Shown: positions 8,351 to 17,124 of the stretch, piece by piece | Numbering within the stretch: the stretch's first letter is position 1 | How the letters are laid out: every line of letters starts with the position of its first letter | Origin: Chlorobium sp. | GTDB taxonomy: Bacteria > Bacteroidota > Chlorobiia > Chlorobiales > Chlorobiaceae | Assembly: GCF_021740465.1 (NCBI RefSeq) | Contig: NZ_JAIOZR010000010.1 | Span: forward strand, 1 to 64,000 | DNA: 64,000 bases | Direction: 5' to 3' | The notes under the pieces: generated by a model | Database searches by the model: none | What the model was told of the DNA's origin: nothing | Seen by the model: only the letters and a program-made list of their open reading frames with translations | Made by a program: the position numbers and the translations under genes

Positions 8351-8382
8351 AAAAAGGGCTGCCGTTTCAGCAAAGGCAGCCC
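8351..8382 (-). terminator. Terminator of hisG
   Basis: Read on the minus strand, GGGCTGCC, an 11-base loop and GGCAGCCC form a perfect 8-base stem followed by TTTTT. It lies between hisG and cruC and overlaps the only upstream in-frame ATG of cruC. Confidence 0.9.
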
Positions 8383-8413
8383 TTTGATTTCAATAAAAGC
8401 GGGAAAAACCGCT

Positions 8414-9292
8414 TCAGTCGATCAGCTTGTTGATATCGTACTCGACAATGCCTTCGGCTCCGGCGCGCTTCAGCTCGGGAATGAGCTTGCGGACGGTTTT
8501 TTCGGTAACGATCACCTCGAGCGCTACCCAACCCTCATCGGCAAGATGCGAAACGGTCGGCTGGCGTAGTGCCGGGATAATGGAGAGAACGGCGTCGAGC
8601 GAACTCTTCGGGGCGTTCATCTTCAATCCAACCTTTCCCTGGGCGTTAATGGCTCCCTCGAGCAGCATGGCCATGCTCTCGATCTTTTCCCGTTTCCACG
8701 GATCGTTCCAGGATGCCTTGTTGGCGATGAGTTTGGTGTTGGACTCGAGGATGGTATCGACAATCCTGAGCTTGTTAGCCCTGAGAGACGAACCGGTTTC
8801 GGTTACCTCGACGATGGCGTCGGCAAGATCGGGAGGCTTCACTTCGGTAGCGCCCCAACTGAACTCCACCGATGCGCTGACTCCGTGCTTTGCCAGATAT
8901 TTTTTCGTGATGTTGACGACTTCCGTCGCTATATGCTTCCCTTCGAGATCCTTTACCGAATGGATAGACGAGCTCTCGGGAACGGCAAGCACCCAGCGGA
9001 CGGGGCGCATCGAGGCTTTGGAGTAGACCAGGTCGGCAACCTCCACAACTTCGGCGTCGGTCTCGATGATCCAGTCCTTGCCGGTCAGGCCTACATCGAA
9101 AGCTCCGAGTTCCACATAGTGCGCCATTTCCTGGGCGCGAATCAGAATCGCTTCGAGCTCGTCGTCATCTATGGATGGGAAATAAGAGCGGCTCTGAACG
9201 GAAAAATGAAAGCCTGCGTGAGCGAAAAGATCAAGGGTCGAATCCTGCAGACTGCCTTTCGGCAAACCAAGCTTCAGTACGGGATTACTCAT
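8414..9292 (-). CDS. hisG: ATP phosphoribosyltransferase HisG (long form)
   Basis: It catalyses the first step of histidine synthesis, joining ATP and PRPP. The 292-residue length marks the long, self-regulated form with a C-terminal regulatory domain, so no HisZ partner is needed. The start [14 protein letters not shown] and the mid-protein [15 protein letters not shown] (PRPP-binding loop, about 170-185) fit the family. The C-terminal about 75 residues, ending [11 protein letters not shown], form the ACT-like histidine-sensing domain. It is followed by a strong terminator and preceded by a short gap after an LpxH-like gene. Confidence 0.95.
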   Translation of the reverse strand: MSNPVLKLGLPKGSLQDSTLDLFAHAGFHFSVQSRSYFPSIDDDELEAILIRAQEMAHYVELGAFDVGLTGKDWIIETDAEVVEVADLVYSKASMRPVRWVLAVPESSSIHSVKDLEGKHIATEVVNITKKYLAKHGVSASVEFSWGATEVKPPDLADAIVEVTETGSSLRANKLRIVDTILESNTKLIANKASWNDPWKREKIESMAMLLEGAINAQGKVGLKMNAPKSSLDAVLSIIPALRQPTVSHLADEGWVALEVIVTEKTVRKLIPELKRAGAEGIVEYDINKLID

Positions 9293-9319
9293 ATCGGAAG
9301 TGGACGGTTGTAATTGAGG

Positions 9320-10072
9320 TTAAAGTTCCTTCAGGTGAAACGAGTCGTGCATAAACACGCCGTAAGGGTAGCTGCCGTCTATCCAGGTACCGAGGTTGAT
9401 ATACCGGCTTGCTCCATCCCGGAGCGGATAGACCCCTTGCGAGTGGTTATGTCCGCAGACAAAATAATCAAATTCCCGGTCTGCGGCTATGGATTCGGCA
9501 AAATTTAACAACCGGTTCGATTCCTTCGGAATATCGACCGGTTTGTGGTGGCGGCTGAGATACGACAGCCGCTTCATCAGCGCGATTGCCAGATCGGCGT
9601 GAAATGCCGTCAGCAGGCCGAGATTGAAGCGGTTTCTCACGAAACGCGCGAAAAGCTTGTAGCCGAGGTCCCCTTCGCCCAGGCCGTCGCCGTGCGCAAA
9701 AAGGAATGCCCGGCCGGCGTATTCGAAGCTGTTGAGGCCATACATGGTTTTCAGGCCGAGTTCACTCTCGAAAAAGGTCCCGAGATGGAAATCGTGGTTG
9801 CCCGCCACATAGGTGACCTCGATACCGCTCCGTACCAGGTCGCTGATGAGACAGATATGGCGGCTGAACTCTTTGGGAATGACATGGCGAAACTCCATCC
9901 AGTAATCGAAAATATCGCCGAGCATATAGAGCGAACGGCCGTCCGCCTTGACGAGGGCGAAAAGCCGTTCGAGTTTTTCATATTTCAGCATCTCTTCCTC
10001 ACGGCCCTGCAGACCGAAATGCAGATCGCTGATAAAGTAGATGCCCTCTCTGTCGCTGCCCTTAAGCGTCAT
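9320..10072 (-). CDS. LpxH-like calcineurin-type phosphoesterase
   Basis: A 250-residue metallophosphoesterase. The metal-ligand motifs appear in order as SDLHFG, GDIFDYW, GNHDFH, FAHGDG and GHNHS. This pattern and length fit UDP-2,3-diacylglucosamine hydrolases (LpxH) of lipid A synthesis or close relatives. It begins three bases after the prenol kinase stop, so the two are probably cotranslated. That context leaves open that it acts on an isoprenoid phosphate or another small phosphoester instead of a lipid A precursor; lpxA itself lies 15 kb away in the window. Confidence 0.8.
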   Translation of the reverse strand: MTLKGSDREGIYFISDLHFGLQGREEEMLKYEKLERLFALVKADGRSLYMLGDIFDYWMEFRHVIPKEFSRHICLISDLVRSGIEVTYVAGNHDFHLGTFFESELGLKTMYGLNSFEYAGRAFLFAHGDGLGEGDLGYKLFARFVRNRFNLGLLTAFHADLAIALMKRLSYLSRHHKPVDIPKESNRLLNFAESIAADREFDYFVCGHNHSQGVYPLRDGASRYINLGTWIDGSYPYGVFMHDSFHLKEL

Positions 10073-10075
10073 GAA

Positions 10076-10789
10076 TCAGAGGAACTGCGCAGCAAGAATG
10101 ACCGCTGCCGGAATAGTGAGGTTGTCGACCTCTTTGGGGCTCACTCCCTCTACCACGGTTGCGATAAGGGCGATAAGCAGAATTTTTTGTGCATCGAAAG
10201 CTTCGGGAACGATCAGCCAGACGAAAAACAGACCGGCGAGCGCGCTTCCAAGCAGAAATGCCAGACTTCCCTCGACGCTCTTGTCGCTGAGAATCCGGTA
10301 TTTCATTTTTCCCAGGCGGGTGCCGATTATCGGAGCCAGACCGTCGCCCCAGCCGAGCACCGCCATGGCGAGCACTCCTTCGAAGGTCTTGTAGTAAAGG
10401 GTGCCGCACAGCATGGCTACAAGCACGAAGTAGAGCGTGCCTTTGAGCAGCTCCCGTTTATCGCCGGTACGGGTCATGGTTTTTACCGCCTGATCGTCAT
10501 CGGCGGCAAAGAGCCCTTTCTGGATGAGCAGAATGGTCCAGACCGCAAAAACCGTGATGTTCAGGTACTGCGACCAGTCGCCGTCAATAAAGAGAGGGAG
10601 AAAGACGATCGCCGAACCCGCACAGATATGGGTTATTTTCCGGCTGATGTCCCGAGGCAGCCCGTGGTTGGTTACCAGATAGTCCATGAGCGGCGGAACG
10701 CTGAACACATAGACGAAGGTAAAAAGGGTAACGAGGGCATTATGCCAGACAGGGGGAAGCGAAAAAAAGGTAGCCTGAAGCATGACCAT
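10076..10789 (-). CDS. Prenol (phytol/farnesol) kinase-like membrane protein, VTE5 family
   Basis: A 237-residue protein with about seven membrane segments. The C-terminal signature GWGDGLAPIIGTRLGK followed by KSVEGSLAFLLG resembles VTE5/FOLK phytol and farnesol kinases and the related CTP-dependent cytidylyltransferase fold. Such enzymes phosphorylate free isoprenoid alcohols for reuse. It sits 81 bases downstream of bchK, which uses farnesyl diphosphate, so salvage of farnesol or phytol from chlorophyll turnover is a reasonable inference. A dolichol-kinase-like role is the alternative. Confidence 0.75.
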   Translation of the reverse strand: MVMLQATFFSLPPVWHNALVTLFTFVYVFSVPPLMDYLVTNHGLPRDISRKITHICAGSAIVFLPLFIDGDWSQYLNITVFAVWTILLIQKGLFAADDDQAVKTMTRTGDKRELLKGTLYFVLVAMLCGTLYYKTFEGVLAMAVLGWGDGLAPIIGTRLGKMKYRILSDKSVEGSLAFLLGSALAGLFFVWLIVPEAFDAQKILLIALIATVVEGVSPKEVDNLTIPAAVILAAQFL

Positions 10790-10870
10790 GGCACATGAAT
10801 GATTAAAGGTTATGGTAACGGCAACGACCCTTCAGCTTTCAGAGAAAAAAATTTTTTGGCGAATGGAACC

Positions 10871-11872
10871 CTACATGTATTTCGCTCCGATCATGCCTGC
10901 GACAATCAGGTTGTTCAGGAGAAAAAGAATATTGTTGGCGACCTGGTAGCGAAGAAAGGCGTTGTGTTCCTGTACTTCGCTTTTCCCGATGGCGTTGCCG
11001 AATCCGTCCTCGACGGTGCCTTTCATGAAGGATATGCTGCTTTTCGGGTCGCGCAGCAGCTGTATCTGGATCGTGATGTTGAGGATAAGGCCGATCAGCA
11101 CCAGCACGACCGCCACGGTGAATCCCCAGTTCCAGGCGAGCACGGCAAGCACGGCGAATACCATGTCGATAATGGTGAAGGATACCAGAAAGGTGTTCCG
11201 GGAACCGATCATGACCGCCAGCGATTTCAGGCCCCCCTCCTTGTCGCCTTCGACGGACTTGAAATCGTTGAGAATGATCAGGGCGATCGCCATGAAAAAG
11301 TTCAGGCCGGCAAGCCAGATCACTTCAGGCCGGATTTCGCTGAACAGGGCGTTGGCCGACAGAAAGGTGACAAAGCTGTATGAAAATCCCACCGCCGGTG
11401 CGGAGGTGATGATGTTTTTCTTGAGTTTTAGCGGCGGAGCCGAATAGATATAGGCAACAAGAAGTGCTGTCAGAATCGAGACAATGATAACCGTTCCCCG
11501 CACGCCCCCGATATGAATGCCGAGAAAGACGCCGAGACCAATAGCCAGCAGGAGCACGAAAATACTGTTCCAGAGGGCCTCCTTCACACTCAGGCGACCG
11601 GATGGAATCGGGCGTGTCGGCTCGTTGACACGGTCGAGCTCGAGATCGAAATAGTCGTTGACAGACTGGCTGAAACCGGTACCAAGCGGGCCGTAAAGCA
11701 GAAAGATCGAGGCAAGAAGCAGATAGTCGTGGGGAGTTGACTGCATGGCTCCTGAAGCCATGACTCCGCCGGCGAGACAGGGAAAAACACTGATCCAGGT
11801 TACAGGATCGAGCAGTTCGAGATGGGCTCTGAGTTTATCGGTAAATCCAAGTCGTTGTACGGCAACTGACAT
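10871..11872 (-). CDS. bchK: Bacteriochlorophyll c synthase BchK
   Basis: The 333-residue polytopic prenyltransferase attaches the farnesyl tail to bacteriochlorophyllides of the chlorosome. The Asp motifs are NDYFDLELDRVNEPTRPIP and NDFKSVEGD. Further family blocks are YIYSAPPLKLKKN and GLNFFMAIALI. Its neighbourhood (hisG and cruC on one side, miaB and nifUS on the other) matches what I recall of the bchK locus in Chlorobaculum tepidum, so I take this copy as the orthologue. It has a 109-base upstream region, partly occupied by the miaB terminator, where its promoter should lie. The second copy at 240-1262 is a close paralogue. Confidence 0.9.
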   Translation of the reverse strand: MSVAVQRLGFTDKLRAHLELLDPVTWISVFPCLAGGVMASGAMQSTPHDYLLLASIFLLYGPLGTGFSQSVNDYFDLELDRVNEPTRPIPSGRLSVKEALWNSIFVLLLAIGLGVFLGIHIGGVRGTVIIVSILTALLVAYIYSAPPLKLKKNIITSAPAVGFSYSFVTFLSANALFSEIRPEVIWLAGLNFFMAIALIILNDFKSVEGDKEGGLKSLAVMIGSRNTFLVSFTIIDMVFAVLAVLAWNWGFTVAVVLVLIGLILNITIQIQLLRDPKSSISFMKGTVEDGFGNAIGKSEVQEHNAFLRYQVANNILFLLNNLIVAGMIGAKYM

Positions 11873-11933
11873 GCTGTTTCTGCGTTAAATGATACCTGCA
11901 TTAAAATTTAAATTTACGAATCGCAGTAAAGAT

Positions 11934-11978
11934 AAAAAAACTCCTGAATGCAGATAAGGTTTTTCGCGTGTTTCAGGA
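11934..11978 (-). terminator. Probable terminator of miaB
   Basis: On the minus strand TCCTGAA and TTCAGGA form a 7-base stem with a long loop and a following G and T run. The large loop makes it weaker than the other terminators here. It would separate miaB from bchK. Confidence 0.5.
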
Positions 11979-11981
11979 TTC

Positions 11982-13346
11982 TCAGACGGTTTTCCCGCTG
12001 AGAGTGGCCGATGTCGAGCCGGTTATGAGCACCCTGACAAGATCTCCGGGTTGAAAGGAGCCCCGGTCGAACACCACCACCCGGTTGGTCGAGGTACGGC
12101 CCATGAGCTGTGCTGCGGAGCGGCGACTTTCGGATTCGGCCAGAACTTCGACAACCGTACCGACCGCCTCCCGGAGCAGCTCTCCTGATATGGTGTTCTG
12201 GAGATCGATGATCTCCTGCAAACGCCTTTTCTTGTCCTCTTCGGAAACATCGTCCGGCATGGTACGGGCGGCCAGGGTTCCCGGCCTCGGTGAGTAGTGG
12301 AACATGAAGGCCGAATCGAAACGAACCTCGCGCATCAGTTCGAGCGTCTGACGGTGATCGCTCTCGCTTTCACCGCAGAAGCCGGCGATAAGATCGGTGG
12401 AGATCGCTATGCCGGGAATCCTCTGGCGGATAAGCCTGATCTTTTCGAGGTACGACAGGATGCCGTGACCCCGGTTCATCCGCTCGAGCATGCGGGATGA
12501 ACCGGACTGCACGGGCAAATGCAGATGCTGGCAGATATCGGGCTGTGAGGCCATAGCGTCCACAAGCGACGGCGACATATCCTTCGGATGGGATGTGGTA
12601 AATCGTATGCGCACTCCGGGAGCTTCGCGGCAGACGGCTTCGAGCAGTTGAGGGAAATCAGCACCGGACTGAGGGTCGCAATATGAGTTGACGTTCTGGC
12701 CGAGCAGCGTTATCTCGCGGCACCCCCCGAGGCCGAGCTCGCGCACTTCGCGGAGCACCGAACCGAATGGATGACTGCGTTCGCGCCCCCTGGTAAAGGG
12801 CACCACACAGAACGCGCACATGTTGTTGCAGCCGCGCATGACCGGCACGAATGACGTCAGCGGCTCAACCCTCGACTGCAGGATCCCCTCGTAGGTCTCG
12901 GTGGCATCGAAATCGAGCCGCGATACCCTGCACCCTCCGGAGGCTTCGGCAACCAGCGACGCGATGTCCCGGTAGTTGTCAGGACCGGCAAGAAAATCAA
13001 GTACCGGAAAATCGCCGAAGAGCGCTTCGCGGCGATACTGCGCTATGCAGCCTGCAAGGCCGACTATCAGCTCCGGATGCTTCCGCTTGAAACCCTTCAC
13101 ATGCTGGAGATAGTGCCCGATGCGCTCGACGGCGTTCTCCCTGACTGCACAGGTGTTGAGGAGGATGATTCCCGCCTCATCTTCGGATGTGGCGGGTTCG
13201 TACCCCTCGTTTTGCAGCAGCGTCGCGATGATGCCGCTGTCCGCCTGATTCATCTGGCACCCAAAGGTGTGAATATGGAATTTTCGACGATCTCTCTTCA
13301 AAACAGTAACCCTTTTGCACTGAATCGGACCCTCCGGAGACGGCAT
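11982..13346 (-). CDS. miaB: tRNA-2-methylthio-N6-dimethylallyladenosine synthase MiaB
   Basis: This radical SAM methylthiotransferase modifies i6A37 of tRNAs reading codons that begin with U. The N-terminal UPF0004 domain begins with [11 protein letters not shown] and holds three cluster cysteines (Cys in [15 protein letters not shown] and AGCIAQ). The radical SAM motif is [10 protein letters not shown]-terminal TRAM domain ends with [14 protein letters not shown]. The open frame continues upstream into nifU, so the start is uncertain. An ATG at 13346 lies directly after the nifU terminator, and a TTG at 13301 begins right before the conserved [10 protein letters not shown]. The annotation uses the ATG. 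Its Fe-S clusters fit its location beside nifU and nifS. Confidence 0.9.
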   Translation of the reverse strand: MPSPEGPIQCKRVTVLKRDRRKFHIHTFGCQMNQADSGIIATLLQNEGYEPATSEDEAGIILLNTCAVRENAVERIGHYLQHVKGFKRKHPELIVGLAGCIAQYRREALFGDFPVLDFLAGPDNYRDIASLVAEASGGCRVSRLDFDATETYEGILQSRVEPLTSFVPVMRGCNNMCAFCVVPFTRGRERSHPFGSVLREVRELGLGGCREITLLGQNVNSYCDPQSGADFPQLLEAVCREAPGVRIRFTTSHPKDMSPSLVDAMASQPDICQHLHLPVQSGSSRMLERMNRGHGILSYLEKIRLIRQRIPGIAISTDLIAGFCGESESDHRQTLELMREVRFDSAFMFHYSPRPGTLAARTMPDDVSEEDKKRRLQEIIDLQNTISGELLREAVGTVVEVLAESESRRSAAQLMGRTSTNRVVVFDRGSFQPGDLVRVLITGSTSATLSGKTV

Positions 13347-13351
13347 GCAAC

Positions 13352-13382
13352 TAAAACGGGGCCCGTTTTTCCGGTCCCCGTT
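13352..13382 (-). terminator. Hairpin after nifU
   Basis: Read on the minus strand, AACGGGG and CCCCGTT form a 7-base stem followed by two further T residues. It lies about 60 bases past the nifU stop and just ahead of miaB. Confidence 0.6.
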
Positions 13383-13443
13383 ATGGACGGCATTCCACTG
13401 CCTGCCGCAGTCGGATTGCTGCGGAAACGGAAACCTGACGTGT

Positions 13444-14055
13444 TCAGGCTCCGAAATGGATATGCTTGAACTTCTCGAGCAGCGCTTCGGCTTCCGGCTT
13501 GCACTGTCCGCAGACCGTTCCGAGCTTTGTGCGCTCCTGCAGTTCGAAATAGGTTCTGGCACCCTCGAGCACGGCATCCTCGATATCATGATCGGTGATG
13601 TTCATGCACTGGCATATGGTCTTAACCTGCTCCTGTTTTACCTTGTCTTCCATGCCGTTGCGGACGTAGTAGTCGTTGATGGCAGCCCTTAAAGCCTTGT
13701 CACCGAGCACCGAACAGTGAATCTTGTTTTCCGGCAGCCCGCCAAGCTCTTTGGCAACCTCCTTGGGCGAGATGTGAAAGGCCTGGTCGAGCGTCATGCC
13801 CTTGACCATTTCGGAAAGAATCGAGGTGCTGGCGATGGCGCTTGCGCAGCCATAGGTCTTCCACTGGCAGTCGGTAATGACCTCACTCTCCTTGTCAACC
13901 TTGATAACCACCATCATCTGATCGCCGCACTGAAGGTTTCCTTCCATGCCGACACCGTCGAATTCGTCTGTATTTTCACCCTGCATGATATTTTTCGGGC
14001 TCATGAAGTGTTCCTTCAGTTTTTCGGTATATGCCCACTCACCTGCTTGCAGCAT
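13444..14055 (-). CDS. nifU: Fe-S cluster scaffold NifU (two-domain form)
   Basis: This scaffold receives sulfur from NifS and builds Fe-S clusters. The 203-residue protein has the IscU-like domain with its three cysteines in [16 protein letters not shown] and IHCSVLG. A BFD-like [2Fe-2S] domain follows with CQC and CGQC. The C-terminal Nfu domain of the classical three-domain NifU is absent, as in shorter NifU-like proteins. An AGGAGG lies five bases before the ATG, which settles the start. The first 17 bases overlap the 3' end of nifS, so the pair is translationally coupled. Confidence 0.93.
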   Translation of the reverse strand: MLQAGEWAYTEKLKEHFMSPKNIMQGENTDEFDGVGMEGNLQCGDQMMVVIKVDKESEVITDCQWKTYGCASAIASTSILSEMVKGMTLDQAFHISPKEVAKELGGLPENKIHCSVLGDKALRAAINDYYVRNGMEDKVKQEQVKTICQCMNITDHDIEDAVLEGARTYFELQERTKLGTVCGQCKPEAEALLEKFKHIHFGA

Positions 14056-15235
14056 GTGTTCCTCCTTTAATGTATGCCGTTGACATGTCTCTTATTCGTT
14101 TAATGGTTCTCGGCAGGACGTCGAGCACATATTCGACCTCCTGCATGGTGCTTTCCCTCCCGAGGCTGATACGGATCGAACCGTGCGCACGCTCGGCGTC
14201 GACGCCGGTTGCGAGCAGCACATGCGACGGATCCAGAGAGCCCGATGCGCAGGCCGAGCCGGTCGATACAGCGATGCCTTCAAGATCGAGATAAAGCAGG
14301 ATAGCCTCTCCTTCGGCTCCGGGAAACGATACGTTCAGGGTACCGCTGAGAGAGTCGGTCGGATGCCCGTTGAAATAAATGTCGTCGATACGCTCTTCGA
14401 TACCCTGCTTGAGTACGGCTTTCAATGCGCCGAGACGTTCTTTTTCACCGGCCATTTCAAGCTGCCGCATTTCAACGGCTTTTCCGAGGCCGAGAATACC
14501 GAGCGTATTTTCCGTACCCGCTCTCCGGCCACGCTCCTGATGGCCTCCACGGATAAATGGGCAATAGGGTGTGCCTTTTCTCACATAGAGTGCACCCACG
14601 CCTTTTGGCCCGTAGATCTTATGCCCCGAGATGGTGAGAAAGTCTACCCCGAGCGCATTCACGTCCACAGGCACCTTGCCTACCGCCTGAACGGCATCAG
14701 TATGCATCAGGGCTCCGCAACCGCGGGTCATTTTCGATATGGTTTCGATATCCTGGAAGGTACCGATCTCGTTGTTGGCCATCATGACCGACACGAGCCC
14801 TACATCGTCGCCAAGCATGCCCTCAAGCTGATCGAGATCGATCTTGCCGTAGCGGTCTACGTCGAGATACCTGACCCTGGCCCCACGGTGCGCAAGACAT
14901 TCCGAGGTTTCAAGTACGCAGGGGTGCTCGATTTTCGTGGTGATGATGGTGCTGCGCATCTTCGTCCCCGGAATGCACTGGTTTGTTGCGCAGATGAAAA
15001 GAGAGAGTACGGTATTATTGGCTTCGGAACCGCTGCCTACAAAAACGATTTCATCATCACCGGCACCTATGAAACCTGCAACCCGCTTCCGGGCATCCTC
15101 TACGTTGGCCCTGGCCTCGCGGCCCCAGGCATGCATGCTCGAGGGATTGCCGAACATCTCCATCGCTTCGGCCATCTCCTTCTTCACTTCCGGGTGCAGC
15201 GGAGTGGTTGCGTTATGATCAAAATAAACCTTCAT
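14039..15235 (-). CDS. nifS: Cysteine desulfurase NifS
   Basis: This PLP enzyme takes sulfur from cysteine as a persulfide and passes it to NifU. In the 398-residue sequence the PLP lysine lies in TISGHKIYGPKG. The mobile persulfide cysteine lies in STGSACASGSL. The N-terminus YFDHNATTPLHP is typical of the family. It overlaps nifU by 17 bases. The C-terminal tail (about 20 residues) is poorly conserved and contains the nifU start. A Nif-type or a housekeeping role cannot be separated here, since no nifHDK genes are in the window. Confidence 0.93.
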   Translation of the reverse strand: MKVYFDHNATTPLHPEVKKEMAEAMEMFGNPSSMHAWGREARANVEDARKRVAGFIGAGDDEIVFVGSGSEANNTVLSLFICATNQCIPGTKMRSTIITTKIEHPCVLETSECLAHRGARVRYLDVDRYGKIDLDQLEGMLGDDVGLVSVMMANNEIGTFQDIETISKMTRGCGALMHTDAVQAVGKVPVDVNALGVDFLTISGHKIYGPKGVGALYVRKGTPYCPFIRGGHQERGRRAGTENTLGILGLGKAVEMRQLEMAGEKERLGALKAVLKQGIEERIDDIYFNGHPTDSLSGTLNVSFPGAEGEAILLYLDLEGIAVSTGSACASGSLDPSHVLLATGVDAERAHGSIRISLGRESTMQEVEYVLDVLPRTIKRIRDMSTAYIKGGTHAASR

Positions 15236-15277
15236 GGCGGCTTCAGTACTTCAGGGGTCCTTGTTAATTAAAATTCC

Positions 15278-16207
15278 TCACGGCAGGTCTTCGAAAAGCC
15301 AGGTTGAAAGATAGCGTTCCCCACTGTCAGGAAGAAGCACGACAAGTGTTTTTCCTGCCATTTCTTCCCTGCGGGCCACCCCAAGCGCGGCATAGAGTGC
15401 CGCACCGGAAGATATGCCGCAGAGAATGCCCTCCTGGCGGGCAAGCTTTCTGGCCGTTTCTCCCGCATCCTGATTGCTGACGGTAACAATTTCGTCGATG
15501 ATATCCATGTTCAGTATTGCCGGCACGAACCCTGCCCCTATTCCCTGAATTTTGTGCGGGCCCGGCTGACCTCCTGAAAGCACTGGAGAATCGGACGGCT
15601 CGACGGCGATGATCCTGACATCGGGCTTGTGCTTCCTGAGCACCTCCCCGACACCCGTTATCGTACCTCCTGTCCCAACGCCGGCAACGAATACATCAAC
15701 CATGCCGTCGGTATCCTCCCAGATTTCAACCGCGGTGGTTGCCCGGTGAACCGCAGGGTTCGAAGGATTCTGGAACTGCTGCAGTATAAGGCTGCCGGGA
15801 ATCGAAGCAGCAAGGCGCTCCGCCTCGGAAATGGCAAGCTTCATACCGCCCGAGCCTTCGGTCAGCACCAGTTCCGCACCGAGAATCTGCATAAGCCTTC
15901 GCCGTTCCATACTCATGGTATCGGGCATGATCAGCATGAGACGGTAACCTTTTGCCGCACAGGCAAAAGCGAGCCCGATGCCGGTATTGCCGCTGGTGGG
16001 CTCGATAATTGTCGTGCCAGGTCCGATTCTGCCGGATTTCTCGGCATCTTCGATCATGGCCACCGCAATCCTGTCCTTCACGCTCGACAGAGGGTTGAAC
16101 GATTCGATTTTCAGGAGCACATCGGCCCGGCACCCTTCGGCAAGCCTCTGGAGCCTTACCAGAGGAGTCCCTCCGACTGTCTGCAGGATGCTGTCGTATA
16201 TTTTCAT
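15278..16207 (-). CDS. cysK: Cysteine synthase (O-acetylserine sulfhydrylase)
   Basis: It makes cysteine from O-acetylserine and sulfide with PLP. The 309-residue protein shows the PLP lysine in LSSVKDRIA, the asparagine loop [11 protein letters not shown] and the phosphate-binding GTGGTITG. It is upstream of nifS in the same direction with a 42-base gap, so the product cysteine may directly serve the desulfurase. The C-terminus [21 protein letters not shown] is typical for CysK. CysM specificity cannot be excluded by eye. Confidence 0.93.
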   Translation of the reverse strand: MKIYDSILQTVGGTPLVRLQRLAEGCRADVLLKIESFNPLSSVKDRIAVAMIEDAEKSGRIGPGTTIIEPTSGNTGIGLAFACAAKGYRLMLIMPDTMSMERRRLMQILGAELVLTEGSGGMKLAISEAERLAASIPGSLILQQFQNPSNPAVHRATTAVEIWEDTDGMVDVFVAGVGTGGTITGVGEVLRKHKPDVRIIAVEPSDSPVLSGGQPGPHKIQGIGAGFVPAILNMDIIDEIVTVSNQDAGETARKLARQEGILCGISSGAALYAALGVARREEMAGKTLVVLLPDSGERYLSTWLFEDLP

Positions 16208-16234
16208 GACGGAATGATTTGTTTTATAACCGTT

Positions 16235-16939
16235 TCAGCATAAGCCATATACAGGAATCGAAGCCCCATGGATGGCACGCGAGGCATCAGAAGCAAGAAA
16301 CAAGATCACGTCGGCAAGAGCTGCGGGAGATACCCACGTCGTAAAATCGGCATCAGGCATATCCCTGCGGTTCAGCGGCGTATCGATGATGCTCGGCAGA
16401 ACACAGTTCACGTTGATGCCGAAAAGCTTGTTCTCTTCGGACATGCTTTCGGTCATACGCATAACCGCGGCTTTCGATGCCGTATAAGAGGCCATCCGGG
16501 CTCTGCCTGAAATCGCAGCTCTCGCACCCACGGTAACGATACGCCCCCCTCTCCTCTGGCGCATATGGGGCAACACGGCGTGAGCGATATTGAAAAGCGT
16601 TGCGGCATTGAGCTTCATCATGAACTCCCATTCATCGACGGAGGTTTCGTGCAGCGGGCCTCCCATGGAAAATCCTCCGGTCAGCGCGGTCACTGCGTCG
16701 ATGCGGCCGAACCTGTCGAGCACGGTGCGAACCATAGTTTCGGCAGAATCCGGTTGCGTCAGATCACATTCGAGCACCATTACCCTCGACGAGTCCGCAA
16801 AAGCTGATGAAATACTTTCCGTGTGCAGATCAGAAAGAGCAAGATCGGCGCCTGCCTCATAAAAAGCTGAAGCGACGGCTTTCCCAAGATTTCCTGCAGC
16901 TCCGCTTACAAGAACTACCCTGTTTTCAAATTTCCACAT
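16235..16939 (-). CDS. Short-chain dehydrogenase/reductase
   Basis: A 234-residue classical SDR. The nucleotide-binding glycine motif is SGAAGNLGKAV at about 13-23 and the catalytic pair is YTASK near 152-156, with a Ser in the preceding strand replaced by AAISGRA, a region where the catalytic Ser can be assigned. The substrate is unknown. It ends 27 bases from the cysteine synthase start, so it may share that transcript. A perfect 11-base inverted repeat lies about 80 bases upstream and may control it. Confidence 0.85.
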   Translation of the reverse strand: MWKFENRVVLVSGAAGNLGKAVASAFYEAGADLALSDLHTESISSAFADSSRVMVLECDLTQPDSAETMVRTVLDRFGRIDAVTALTGGFSMGGPLHETSVDEWEFMMKLNAATLFNIAHAVLPHMRQRRGGRIVTVGARAAISGRARMASYTASKAAVMRMTESMSEENKLFGINVNCVLPSIIDTPLNRRDMPDADFTTWVSPAALADVILFLASDASRAIHGASIPVYGLC

Positions 16940-17020
16940 CCCGGTAACTATGGCAGCATCTGTTTATGTTGTTTTCATATATAATGCAATAACGAATGAT
17001 CAAACAAATCTATTAATTCC

Positions 17021-17053
17021 CTCTAAATAGGTTATTTTTTGTCCTATTTAGAG
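17021..17053. promoter_or_regulatory. Perfect 11-base inverted repeat, possible operator
   Basis: CTCTAAATAGG and CCTATTTAGAG are exact inverted arms separated by 11 AT-rich bases. They lie between the RodZ-like gene and the SDR, about 80 bases before the SDR start and in its promoter region. No T run follows on either strand beyond the arms, so an operator is favoured over a terminator. The cognate regulator is unknown. Confidence 0.55.
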
Positions 17054-17124
17054 AAACGAACAAAAACATTGCCGGACTGCTTTCATGACGACAGCCTGGA
17101 AACAAAGGGGAAACCGATCGGGAA

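Noticed and set aside
9545-10798. Long plus-strand open frame of 417 codons opposite the LpxH-like and prenol kinase genes
   Set aside because: It spans two recognised minus-strand genes and their junction, lacks any family motif and is a composition shadow in GC-rich codons.
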